This document shows, piece after piece, positions 25,903-38,559 of a stretch of 64,000 bases of DNA. How positions within the stretch are numbered: position 1 is the first letter of the stretch; the number at the start of each line of letters is the position of its first letter. The notes beneath the pieces were generated by a model, which saw only the letters and a list, made by a program, of their open reading frames with translations, had not been told where the DNA came from and searched no databases. The stretch covers positions 149,915,104-149,979,103 of the forward strand of contig NC_092520.1 of NCBI RefSeq assembly GCF_037038585.1, written 5' to 3'. The stretch comes from Patagioenas fasciata. Its lineage: Eukaryota; Chordata; Aves; Columbiformes; Columbidae. The position numbers were made by a program, and so were the translations under genes.

Positions 25903-26852
25903 ACTCACTTTAATGGGAGAATTGGTATGGTCATTAACTTAAGCTGCTCTGCAGAAAACTAGTGTAAAGCAAGGTTGTAATTCTTTAGTAGTAAACACTG
26001 CAGTGTATAGGCCTGAAACTGAATTACAGCTAAAACAGAAAGTTTCGATAACTACAGACTTGTGCTAACAGAAAAACCCAATCAATCAATCAATAAAAAA
26101 AAAAAAGTAAAAATCAAAAGACCCAAATGAAAAAAACCCAGGGAAATGGACTGTGTTTTAGTTGAACTGCCTGTTTCTTGAACCTTGAGAGCAGTTGTTC
26201 TTCCTGCTTTAAAAAGCTTTCTATTTCAAAGGGGTACTTAAATATATTTTTCATGTTTATAGTTAACACATTTATACGATGGAACAATAAATACAACTGA
26301 CCATGCTGTTAGGTCCTACTCTCTTTGTGCCTCAGCAAACTCAAAAAAACCAAACCAAAAGTACCCTCCAAAACCCTAAACCATTGTCTGGTCGAGTTGC
26401 CTTGTCTGAATAGATCTCACTTTTGCTTCCAGGTATGTTGTGTTTCAGAAATGGCTTTCTTCTGGATTGTAGAATTCACTAATGCAGTACATGTGCAATA
26501 GAAGCCCTTGCAGCTGGTATGAAAGAGGTGATTTGCAGCTTCAGAGGTCTGGAGTTCGGCGGGAGTTAGGGAGGCTGAAGCTGTTGTGGAGTCCTTTAAT
26601 ATGGATTTTGTGTCCTTTGAATCACATGTGTCCTTCAGTGAAAACTATTGTGTTTGAATCCGTGTGGTTGGTCTAGATGATGAGAACTGAGAGCGTGCTT
26701 TTTATTGACGTATTAATAGCGCTTATGAATAGATACGTTAACATTAAAAGTCTGCATCTTCCTTACTTCAGAATCATGGTGGACTTGAATTCTCCCTGTT
26801 TTGACTCTCTATAAAAGAGGTTGCCTGGAATAGGTCATTCTGAAAAATGTTG

Positions 26853-26853
26853 A

Positions 26854-26885
<32 letters not shown>

Positions 26886-26889
26886 TTTG
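26853..26889. repeat. (TTTG)n/(TTTTG)n simple repeat
   Basis: TTTG and TTTTG units flanked by T runs. Same class as the tracts at 411 and 17964. Confidence 0.9.
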
Positions 26890-29800
26890 CCATATATTGG
26901 CATGTGATACCTTGCTTTGGTGTCAAAGCACTAGGAAGTCTTCCATCTGGAACCTCATCTGAATGGCCTCTTTATAGTTTAGTGTCAGGTTTACAGTTTG
27001 AGAGTCTGAGAATCATCAATGTGTGCCTTTGGAAACAGCAAGTATAGCTGTTTGCCTGATTGTCTTTTTTGGGTTTTTAACAGTCTCTTAGACCTGGTGG
27101 GGTAACAAAATATCTTGAGCCTTGAATGACGACTTCTGTCAAGTAGAGATCAAGGGTTGTGGTGCTATGCACTTTATCACATCTTGGGACATGTTCATCA
27201 AAGATAAGAGGGGTCAACTGTCTTATTTGGGAAAGTGAGCTGAATTGATTTACATTTTTATCAGTTTAGTTTCACTTTTTTGTCAGTATTTGTGGCTATT
27301 GCATTGTTTGGTTTTTAGTTCTTCTTAAGTGGTGGAAGTGCAGAGGGAGGGTATTTGCATCTAGCCACGTGCCCGCATAATCCCAGAGTATCTAATAGGA
27401 CTGGTGATGGTATAACTTGGAGACTGCAAATAATATAATATGATTTTGTGTGTGTGGTGGTTTTATCATCTCTTTTTTTCTCCCTCCCCCTTGTTCCTCT
27501 TGAAGTACTTGCCGTGATTTTTGTTTTCTCTGGTGTTCCTACATGATTCCTGCTGTAGCATCTATGGACAAAAAGTTTGATTGGGTGAGGATTCTTGGTT
27601 TCATCTGTCTTGTTATCCTGGCTTCTAACTCAGTGTCTGACTAGCACACAATTATGATATTGTGTAAGCTCACTGTGGGGACCGAACTGGTTATTCCGTG
27701 ACAAATATGCCACTTTCCCTGAAAGAAGTGGTGCAGAGGAAACTTGAGAGATGATGACTTACCAGTAGATTTGAGTGGCACTGCAGTTACTTTCCATCCT
27801 TGTTACTGATGTGAAGCATTATTAGTTTATTGTGCCTTACAGATTGTGGATTTCAAGTACAGTTGGGCTATCTTGCTGTTTCATCTTTTCCTAAGAAGTG
27901 AATTTACCCGCTGGATTTCTTGCAGCTCTAATTTGGATATTGCAGCTGTGGACCTTTGGATAGAAAACGTGTTCTGCAGTTGGTAAACAGTAGTTCAAAT
28001 TATGAGCTTCATGTTTTATGTTTGGAGTTTTGTGCTTTAGAAAATACAACCTATAGAGCATTGTTTTCTGATTTTATTCAGAAAAGGATCTGCAAATAGA
28101 GCAATAGCTGCTGTTAGCTCTTTTCAGTATGCTCTTGTACTGACTAACTAAATCCAAGTATAGTAGCAGTGAGATGAAGTTGCAAAAGAGAACTAATTTT
28201 GGGGTGTGCTTTGAGTGAAGTGGCATGAAGAGCCATCTTTCTTGCTTTTGCAGCTCCTTGGGGCATTGCTGGCAAAAATCCTACCACAACAATTTAGTAT
28301 TTGAATATTCAGCGCAAGACTTGGTAAAAATGCCTAAAATGATGGTTAAAAGGATTATTAACCTGTATATACCTGCATTTCTTTGTGTTACCACCAATCA
28401 GTTGGTATAATATGCCATTTGATTCCTATTTTGCTTCTTCTGACAACATGAAAATTCACATATTTGTCTTTCATGTTCATGATGAGTTGAATTCCTTCAG
28501 TAGAACTGCTGACCTTAATCTGAGGGACAACATGTATCTCTTTCCAGATGAGCTCTAGCCTTGTCAGTCACTGAAAGTACTCTTGCAATAAACTTTGTCT
28601 AACATGGACTGTAGTGAAATGAAAAGAGTCTGTCTGAGAGCCCAGAACTGAGAAATCCGTTGTGTGTATTGTTGTAGTACTCTGAATTAGTGCAGTGCGT
28701 ATGATGCATGTGTTTCATATGAATGTCAATCAGGTGTTTTCTTCCTCGTGACAGTGTGAATGTGGTTCGCTCAGTGTTCAGAAGCTGCTTACTGAACCCA
28801 GTTACTGCAGTTTTTGGACTGCACAGTCAATCAAGCAGATTGAGAAGTCAGCTCTATAGCATAAGTATATAACTTTCCTGGACTCTGGGTTTGCCATGGT
28901 CTGTAATTTTACAAGCTCTCTTTGGAAGATATGTGTTGGTAATGCTCTATATTTACATAGTGGTCATCTGCTTCTGAATTCTTCAGCAGGACACATGGAA
29001 CTAATACATTAGGTACCACCACTTAAATTTCATTCCTGTCTTAAGATCCTGCTTTCATTTGCCTGACTGATGTCCACCTTAACCACCTGGCCTGCAAGTT
29101 GTCAAGCCAGGTATCTGTCTTGAGCTTGATTGTTTAAGAAACTTCAGCAAAGGTGGTAGAGGTGCCTCAGAAAAGAATTAGCTTTGTTGCATCCATTGGT
29201 GCCTTAAGCTTTTGTACCTCAGAGCTGTGAAGCAGAGACCTAAAAGCAGTGTTGAGACAGAGGGTTTGTCAAGTAAATAGTGTTCAGATAATAAAGCTTT
29301 TAAATAAGTGTCATTTTTACTTGGAAACTATCTTTTTTAAACTCTAAAGACTTGATCAGTTCTACCCTGCCAGTAGCCTGTGTTAGTATTCATATGATGC
29401 CATAAGAGGCAATTTGTTGGACTTGCAATGCATGTTGGCTTTATGTTTTACAAACGTATAATTACTTTTTGTATAGCATGTGCAAGTCAAACTCTCAGGA
29501 TGGGAAGTGCAAGATAGAAAGCTGTACAATGCAATTCTGTTCCCTTGTTTGTGTTGCAACTGTTTAAGCTAGTCAGGTTTAATATCCTTGGAAATGGCTT
29601 GCTTGATCAGAACATAAGGTACCCTGGAGGACTGGGAATTGAAACTTTTAAGTAGAAAATCTCTTGTGGAACAACAGCCTCTATTTTTGCAGAAGCAGCA
29701 GACTGTAGCTATTAACCTCAGTGTTCAAATGATGGAGAATTAGCTTTGGTACTGATATGTTGTAGTTAGTCTGATGCAAACTTATGTAAAAATATGCTGC

Positions 29801-32800
29801 TTAAGTGACTTTAGTTATAGTAAATTTGGATCTTATAAAGAGAATTTTAAAAAGCATTTTAAAAGCAAATGCCTTTGTCAAAAACCTGTCTCCTTTCCTA
29901 CAAGCCTTGAAGGAAAAATGATATGGATAGAATGGAATATATATATATTTACTGGATTTGGCAATTATATTTATTTTCTGCCTAATGTATTTTAAAATAC
30001 AGAAGTTTAAGTTTACAATTTGGCCTCTTAAATACCTTTTGGATTTTTCACATAAAGCTGAACTTTTGATGTTCAGGGTTCAAGTGACAAAGAGCTGCCA
30101 GCAACCACTGTTGTTATACAGACTGCAGAGTTAGAGAAATGTCTGGTGGTGGGATGTGTGTTGTTTGTTGTTGTTTTTAAGATAGTAGTCATGATTGTGC
30201 AGGGGGAGGGGAAAAATAAAAGTCCAAAGAAATGTATGTAAATGGAACAAGTGCAAAAATCTAAACAGTGTAAACATAACTGTGATCAGAGTAGTACTTG
30301 ACTGTTTTTAGTTCTAGTGGTTAGTATCTAGTACATTGTATGGGAATTCCTTTTTAATTAGCTCAGAGCCAGGTCTGTGCTATGTCTAATGTTGTTTGCC
30401 CCTCCTGGAAAGTGGAAACTTGAAAGTACTTTGGAAAGAAGGGCTGACAGGAGCTTGTAATAGGAAAAGGCAGTTATCCCTTGGATTACCTAGAAATTGT
30501 TCCCTCCAGTTTTTTAAAAAGAAATTAGGGGTACTAGTAGCTGTAGTCTCTTCTGTGGTCCTAAGATTTTACCATGTTCTTATGATATCATCCCATTCCA
30601 CTGTCTGTCTTTGGAGAGCATGAATTTTGGAGCAAAGCATCCCATTTCTACAAAGCTGATCACTGCCAATAGATCTCTCGTGAAGTCCTTATTTAGATGC
30701 AAGCATACTGAAGTCAGTTGAGATAAGAAGAGTTCATAGTGGCACAAATTTCAGTTTCCACCCTTAAAACCTTATATGTGTGACTAATTCTGAAATGGAG
30801 CCATTTGAACTGAGTCAGCAGTTCAGTATGTTGAAAGTGCTCAGGCTATATTGGTTTGGGTTGTATTGAGCATTAATTTGCTCTGCAGGTGGAAAGTCAA
30901 ACCGATTTGTTATGTGAACCTTCAACAGAAGGTGGCCAAGTATGAATCAGGTTTATCTGAGAAAGCAGACTTTGAAATAGCAAATGACAAAGTTTCTGTG
31001 AGGTTCAACATGTGTTGGAAGCACAGGAGAGATTAAAATAGCATCAAAAAGCTAGCAGCCTCTGTAGCCAAAGCGCTCAAGGCAAGAGCAAGCTGGTGGT
31101 GGTGGGGGAACTGCAGTTCTTTGTTTGCAGTGCAGTCTGGATTTTATTACTTGCAAAGTGAAATCACAAGGGGGAATGTCTGTTTTTGATGGGCAGATAT
31201 GTTGCAACTCATTTTGAAGAAGCCTGTGTGTGAATTTTTCAGCCTGCTAACAGCTTTGAAGATAGGACTGTAACTCTGAGCCTGTGATTCATCTGTCCAG
31301 ATCCTGCTTATTGGACAGCCTGTTAGTCTTGTTCCTCTTTCACAATTCCAGGCTATTAAGTATTGATACTGGTGCAGTTGATCGTAAATTTTGAGTTTTA
31401 AAACTTGTTACTCAGTACTCTTAATATTATTGCTGGCTACTGAAGCTTATTTCCAATATTTTCCAGGTGCTGTAGCAGCAGGTGATAACACTTGGCTGTC
31501 ATTTTTGGTAAACAAATAGAAAACTAGGAATAGATAAAGTACTTATCTTCCCTCTCTGCCTCTTTTATAAAAAATTAATTTTGTGGCCCAAAATAAGAAA
31601 CTTGAAGCTGTAAACACAAACCCACGTGGTGGTAACAAGAAAACAGTCTTAAGAGTTTTCTTGTCTTAATGACACTTCCACCTTTTGATGCCCTAGAAAA
31701 AGCTCTCTTAGAATTGGACTCCCAAGAGACTGTTTCACACAGCTGTCCATTGAAAGTACTGAAGTATCTATTTGGACTGTAACCATCATGTAGAAAAATT
31801 ATTTTATGTTGTAGTGGTAGGATCTTAAAGAGAAAAAAATGCAAAGCTACCTGAAATTGTTCAGAATGAATTGGTGAGGTTCTCATCAATATCTCTAGAT
31901 CCTAAGCACTCAAACATCAGAATTTTAATTGTAAAGTTTGTCTTGGCACTTGGGTTGTTTTTGAGTCAATTGAAGAAAGTGTGGGAGTGGCAACAGAGGA
32001 TGGGGAAAGGAACTGATTCCCAGGTGCTTCCAGGCTGCTGCTTATGTAAACTTCATCCTGCTTCCACTCACATCCTGTTGCCTGATAGCTGGACAGAAGG
32101 CTCTTATTTTCAAAATGAACGTGTCTTCTCCATTAGGTATCTGTCCAGAGATCTGTCTGGATCCTGTCTCTGCCTGTGAAAAAAGGGTCTTTTGTAACCT
32201 TGGTTGTCTCAAGAGTGGGGAAAGATAATTTCTTGACTGACCTTTCTAGCAAGAATAAGTCTGGGTTCTTGTTAAAGTAGTAACTAGTGGATTTGAAACT
32301 AAAACCGGATCTGAGTGTCTGTTATCTTTATGGTACTGTCTTTAGCTTAATATGCAATGTCTCAAATCAACCCACCCACTCTTATCCTCACAGAAATGTA
32401 GTTATTGCTGCTGAAGCAAGGGATGCAGTAGCAGGACGCTTGTGCGGCTTTCTGACAAGCCACTTTTAATTCCAGCTTCTGTGGCTTCTTGTGTTTGCAG
32501 ACTTGCTGAACACCTAAGAGCATCTTTTAGATGCAGCAATAGTGGATGACTTTTTGGCTAAGGAAGCTTTTTCAGTGTTAAACATGATTCATCAGTAATA
32601 GTTTTGGTATATGATGCACAGAGCATCAGATATGTCACTGTAGGGAGAAAGTATTTGATTTTTTTTTAAACTTTATTTTTGTATGTTACTCTTCACAACT
32701 AAAAATAAATTTGAACTGCAGGTAGAGTTCTTCAGTGTGACAAAGCAAGAGGTAAACTGAAAACAGGGAAGTGTGTTATAGGTTGTAATGACCCATTTAA

Positions 32801-33110
32801 GGTAGATTTGTTGGACCATTGACATCCTCAGACATTATAATATATCTTCAAGAAATTCCTTCAGTGTTCCTGTTCAAACAATTGAAATAAAGTGGCGCCA
32901 GACCAAGGACAGACAGTATGTGACTAAAGCACAATGTAATGAGAAACACACTTTTTGGATAAGCTGTGAGAGTTTGAATAGCTGATTCATAGATAGGTTG
33001 TGGTGAGCATCCAAGGTCTTTTAGGTCATGTTTGGTCTTCTGTCAGTGCGGGATATTCCCAGTAGTGTTATTCAGAAAAAAAACCTTAGTGTAATACCAA
33101 ATAGCCTTGC

Positions 33111-33134
33111 CAATGGCAGTATTAACTGCCATTG
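33111..33134. repeat. Perfect short inverted repeat (10 bp stem, 4 nt loop)
   Basis: CAATGGCAGT and its exact reverse complement ACTGCCATTG are separated by ATTA. Pairing does not extend past the stem. The DNA or RNA could form a hairpin, but nothing else suggests a terminator, small RNA or transposon end. Confidence 0.7.
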
Positions 33135-36100
33135 TAGCCCCCAAATTCCAAAGAAAAAATCCTGAATATTCATCGAAAAGTTCCTGTAGTACTTTTCCTT
33201 AGCTCTCTGCTTTGAATCACCTTGGAGATTACTCTGTTGATTTTCTTTCATCTCAGCTGTTTTACAACACTAAATTTTAGTTGTCAAAGCCCTTTCTTGC
33301 AGGTCAATCCAACACTTAAATTTTGTTGTTCAACTTTTGTAACGATAGTTGTTTTATATCCAAGGTGTGTATATTATTACCTTGATCTACTGTATGGCGA
33401 AACACTCACTGTTTTTATATATTGTATCTTGTGTTGCTTTATATAATAGGACCTGATTGGTCCCTCCATCTGCATTTCAATTACACTGTTTTCTCTAATA
33501 TTTTAACTAATTTTAAAATTATTCAGGGTTAAACTGTAAAACCAATTATGCCTCTGGATGCAGAGTATGCTTCATCATGCCAGTATTCATAGTTGTTCAT
33601 CTTACCACTTGCCTACTGTTAAATGTTTGAGTGTTTTCTGGCTTCTGCCTCATCTATGCTCAGTTTCCTTGCTTTGTGCATGTTTTTAAGTTTGCATATT
33701 AGAGGTAGATTTGATATTGTCTGAAATATTTCTGACTATGTGAGTAACTTTTTAGTTCTACATCTTTTAGGGTGTTTGCTAAGAAAGACGTACACAGTGC
33801 ATTGTAAACATTGATGTCTCTAATGTATATGGTATCATTGTGAAGGACTACAGTAAGCATGCAGGTGTGATGCAAGAACCTGATTTCATAAGTCAACCTG
33901 TCAGGTATTACTGCTTCCCGTTACGAGAAGCCTGAGCTGAAGATGAGCATACTGGTAGATCACAGGTAGGTCATCATGCATGTAGTGAGGCTTAAAAAAA
34001 TAAAGAAGTGCTCCGCCAATGTTTTTTAGGACTTTAACGTTTGTGAAATGCTAATACCAATACTAGTATTTATGCACAGTATTCCTGTGACCCTATCTAG
34101 AATGCAAATTTTGGTCACCCCATAAAACTCAGTGTTTCTGGAACTCTTCAGTCTTTCCCTACATGAGATCCCTTTTTTATTTTGTCTATCTTGCAAGAAC
34201 ATGCAGAACACCTGGCAATAATTTGAGACTTTAAGATGAATCCCTGAAGGATCACTGAATGAGACATCTATCTCTGAATGAGAGATATCTGGCGTGAAGT
34301 TCTCTAGTGATTATTGTAAGGATTTTCCGTTGGCTGCCAGCACTTGGCCTACACTTCTTAAGTCGTCCTGTCATAACTGGTAGTAATCCACTTTTTTACA
34401 TTAAATGAAGTAATTTTGTTGGATGTGTTTGCAGAAGCAGTGGCAAAGCTGAGAAGAATAACAACTCTAGTATACTCAGACTGCATATGTGATATACGTA
34501 CTGATGTTTCATGTAAACTTGAAGCTAATGTGTACTGTAGGCTGACATGAGTTCATTTTACAAATGGAGGAGTGCAGGGGCAGCCTTGCAGGGACTGCTT
34601 AAATACTTGTGTAGGTAATTTAAGTTTATTGCCTCTAGACTTTTTGCTGGGATTTTTGCAAGGGAAGAAGTCGGAGGTGCAGGAACATTACTAGTTCTTG
34701 TGTACCTCCTACTTTGATTGTTATTAGTAAATATTTGGAGTCATCTTGACACTTATGTATGGTTTTCAACCAGCATATTGATGCAACTTCTCAGTGTACT
34801 GAAAAGTGGATGTAGCCAACTCTTCCCCTTCACCAGTAGCTTTGCGAAGCATGGAGGATGAAGAACCGTAGTATGTTTTTGATACTCTAGATTGATTTGC
34901 CTTTATCAGAGTTGGTTAAGGGTTCACCCTAATGTTCTAGATGTGTATCTACTCATAAAAGGACTCATAGGGTCATACAGAAATAGGTGAAACAAAAAGA
35001 GATGCAGTTGCTCTTAATAAATCTGTAAGGTAACCAGAATGGATTGTGGAGGGTTTTTTTTCCTGTTCTGTTGTCACCCCTCAATGGAGAATTGGATTTT
35101 AATAGTAAAATTTAACTGAGATGATCGGATGTACCTTCCCCTTCACTGACAAAGCAATCAATTCAGTGCAAAATGATAATTGATGTGAGCTTCAAAACTT
35201 TTAATGAGGCATCTGAGCCAAGTGACAAGATGGTCCAGCTGGTTAATAGCTATCAAGAATTCAGTTCAGCTAACACTTCAATTCTCTAATAAGCCATATG
35301 TAATAAACATAAGCCTTATTGTGAACTGGTATCAGATAGCAAACGTATCTATTTATCTTCCATGGATCAAATAACAATTTTAAAGTGAAAATAAATAGAT
35401 GAGCTTTCTGTTCTAATATTGGTGATTTTTGTATAGCCCAGCGTTTTGATTACTGTCTTTTATGTTCAGCCTCTCAGGATGAATAAATTGAATAAAACAT
35501 TTAGCCATCTTTTTTTTTCCAGACTTCTGTGTAAAGAAACACAAATGTTGCCTAGAGCAACCCTAGAATAGAAATGACTGAAGCCTAAACAGTTGCCTGC
35601 CATTCTTAGACCAGATTCCTGAGGACCTGAGAGATTACAGAAGAGGTCATGTCTGAGCCACAGGTTTAATATCTGCTGTTTAAAATTTTTCTCTTCCTGA
35701 TTGTGTGGAAAGCAAAAGAAAATATATAATTGATTTGATAAAATATTAGTGTAGTTTTTAATGTACTCTTGAAGCTGCTATGTAGTTTTCATGGCTGTAT
35801 TCTGAGAGTGCAAGTTTCCAAAAGGAAATTATGGGATTAGGTAATGTACTGATTAGTCTTAGTCACTGTTTCCTGTGGAAGTAGAATTTGGTTCAGTTCT
35901 TCAGTTTGACCTTCCTTGCTTTGCCTTTGTTGGTGTTGATGTGAGAGAGTAGGGAGAGGAGTAATATAGACTTCTATTCATGTGTATATTCACACTCAAC
36001 ACAGCTCTGGAAAACAAGCTAGTAATCCAGTAGAGATTCACACATGGTACTGTTTTGCTGATGTTTGATTTTCCTGGGAAAAGTGAGGTGCTTTGTTGCC

Positions 36101-38076
36101 AGGTGTGTCATATGCTTCTTAAATTTTAAGTTAAAACTGAAAAAATTATGCTGTCTGAATTCTGGCCTGTCAGCCAGACTATTCTAGCCCTTTTGGGGTT
36201 GTACAGGTTCTCTTCTCTGTTGTTGTCTTTGCAAGAGGGAAGTGAGGTATATAGCTGGTTGCCCTGGGCTCTAGGCAGCATATTGGCATCTGTCTGTGGT
36301 CAGCATTAGGCATGAACCTTCCATTTAGTATTGTGTGTGGTATTGAAGTGCACAAGTGTAGTTATCTTTGGCATTGCCAAAAACAAAAATTCCCACAATG
36401 CTACTGTAACAAAAGATAAACTTTGTTATTGGGAGTCATACTTTAAGATTTCTTGTGACCTTACATAAGGAGGAAACATTGTGATCCACTGTTGTCCTGC
36501 AGAGAAAGTGTTTTTCTGCTGCTGTATTCCTGATACACATTTTATTTGCATACTCCTGACACTTCCAAACCCACTTCTGCCATTTATTTGATGTGAGGAA
36601 GGCAGAATGGCTTTGTCTGACCAAGTTAGTGGGCTCATATCTGCAGTGTTCCTAGCTTTTTAAAAAAAGTATCTTTGTTTTCACATGGTCTAGTTACTCC
36701 TTTCTGCCTGCTTCCTGTAGAGCAGTCACAATGCCAGCAGTAGACTTGTTCTGAATGTTCTAATGAATTATGGGATCCTTGAAACTTGAGGATATAGCCA
36801 ACATCTTTTTTTCTAGCCGAAGACCTGGAATGACTGTATAATTGTGACTAGTTACCAGTCAGTTGTGTTTAGTGTTACTAGAACTTGGTGCCAGCAAGCA
36901 CAAACTTCAGTTCTGATGCTTGCTTTTTCTCTTATCAGGAGACTCTCACTGCATATGTTAAGCTTATGACATTGCTGCCACCAGGTGTCTTAGATGCTGC
37001 TACTACTGCTGCTGGCACAGGTGCTACTGCACATGTAAAAGTGGGAAGTGACCATGTCAGAGGAATATAAATTATTGCTGGTATTCTCTGCACTTCCCCT
37101 GTGGTGGTGAATCATAGAATCATGAAAACTGACAGACAATCACAGGATAAAATCAGGAGCAGTGCTGGTATCTTTCAGTCATGTACATAGGCTCTAGTTG
37201 CAGATGCTCTTCCTTCAACCTTAAGACAAAGTTCTGTTTATTTTTTCCTGCAGTTTACTCAAGTATCGATTCTTTCAAGATATGTATGATTGACTTCTTA
37301 AGACTAAGTCCTGACTGATAAAGGCTTCTGTCTGTTCCCCTTCTGTTTGATCACAGACATTTTCATTCCCCTCCTCTTCTTCCTCTTACCATTAGTTTAC
37401 CCAAGTATCATCTCCATCAAGATATGTGTAATTTGTTTCTTTAATTCTAACCTTCCAGCAGCAGCAATAAACTTGCATACGTTTGCTGTATCACTTACAA
37501 CGGTAAGAGAAAGGACAAGAAGCAATTTTATTCTTTATGTGTTTTTAACAAACGAACTGCATCTTCTAATTAATTTTCTGCTGTGGTACTGCTGTTGTGC
37601 ATTGAAATGCTAGAAATGAAAATACAGAAGAGCATGTACAGGTACATGCTTTTTACCAGGAAACTCTACAACTAATGTGAGTAATCCCTCAACCTTTCAC
37701 TTAGGTTGACTACTTGTGTACTTTACTGAAACTTAAAGCATATTAAATACCTTGTGTAAGAGGAAGCCTATAAATAATATTTATTCTTAATCAGGAACTT
37801 TAAAAGATATAATAGGTAAGTGTTTTAAGCCTACTCTTTTCCATTGTGTTAGCTATATCTATTATATTTCAGTGTTATCTTTCTCAAGGTTATTTGCTTA
37901 CTTCATGAAGGCTGTCTGTAGCTTATATAAAACTGATTCTCCTTGTGGAGACTTGCCAAGGAGCAATGTGAAATTCAGTAAGTGTTAACTTAGCATTGCA
38001 TTTCATTCCACTACCCATCCTCAGGAACTTTGTCTTCCCTCCTCTATCTAAGATGAGGAGGAAAGGGACTGAAAGG

Positions 38077-38559
38077 TTTTGGGCCCCTCAGTACAAGAAA
38101 GACTTTGAGGTGCTGGAGAGAGTTCAGAGGAGGGTGACGAGGCTGATGAAGGGTCTGATGAGAGGCAGCTGAGGGGACTGGGGCTGTTTAACCTGGAGAA
38201 AAGGAGGCTGAGGGGAGACCCTGTTGCTCTCTACAGCTACCTGAAAGGAGGTTGTAGCATGGAGGGTGTTGGTCTCTCCTCCCAAACAGCGAGTGATAGG
38301 ACGAGAGGAAATGGCCTCAGGTTGCGCTGGGGGGAGTTTAGGTTGGATGTTAGGAAAAATGTCTTCACTGAAAGGATTGTGAAGCATTGGAACAGGCTGC
38401 TCAGGGAAGTGGTGGAGTCACCATCCCTGAAGGTGTTTAAAAGGTGTTTAGACAAGGTTCTCAGGGGAATGCTTTAGAGGTGGACTTGTCAGTGTTATGC
38501 TAGTGGTTGGACTGATGGTCTTAAAAGTTTGTTTCCAGCCTAATCACTTCTGTGATTGG
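38077..38559 (+). mobile_element. CR1 LINE, 5'-truncated, with ORF2 C-terminus and 3' end
   Basis: This is the longest CR1 copy in the window. It begins in the ORF2 3' region (GGGCCCCTCAGTACAAGAAA). The frame at 38259-38477 still encodes a typical CR1 ORF2 tail with [17 protein letters not shown] and [13 protein letters not shown], ending at a stop codon, and the degraded 3' terminus follows (GGTTGGACTGATGGTCTTAA ... CTGTGATTGG). A short internal deletion is likely near 38150-38170, where the usual CR1 sequence between GGGTCTG and GAGGCAGCTGAGG is shortened. The copy lacks most of the reverse transcriptase and cannot be autonomous. It lies in intron 1 in the sense orientation. Confidence 0.93.

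Noticed and set aside
37108..37122. TCATAGAATCATG, a possible minus-strand CR1 tail
   Set aside because: The following bases do not continue as CR1; too short to call.
38124..38455. Antisense open frames at the 38 kb CR1
   Set aside because: They are the reverse strand of the CR1 ORF2 tail.
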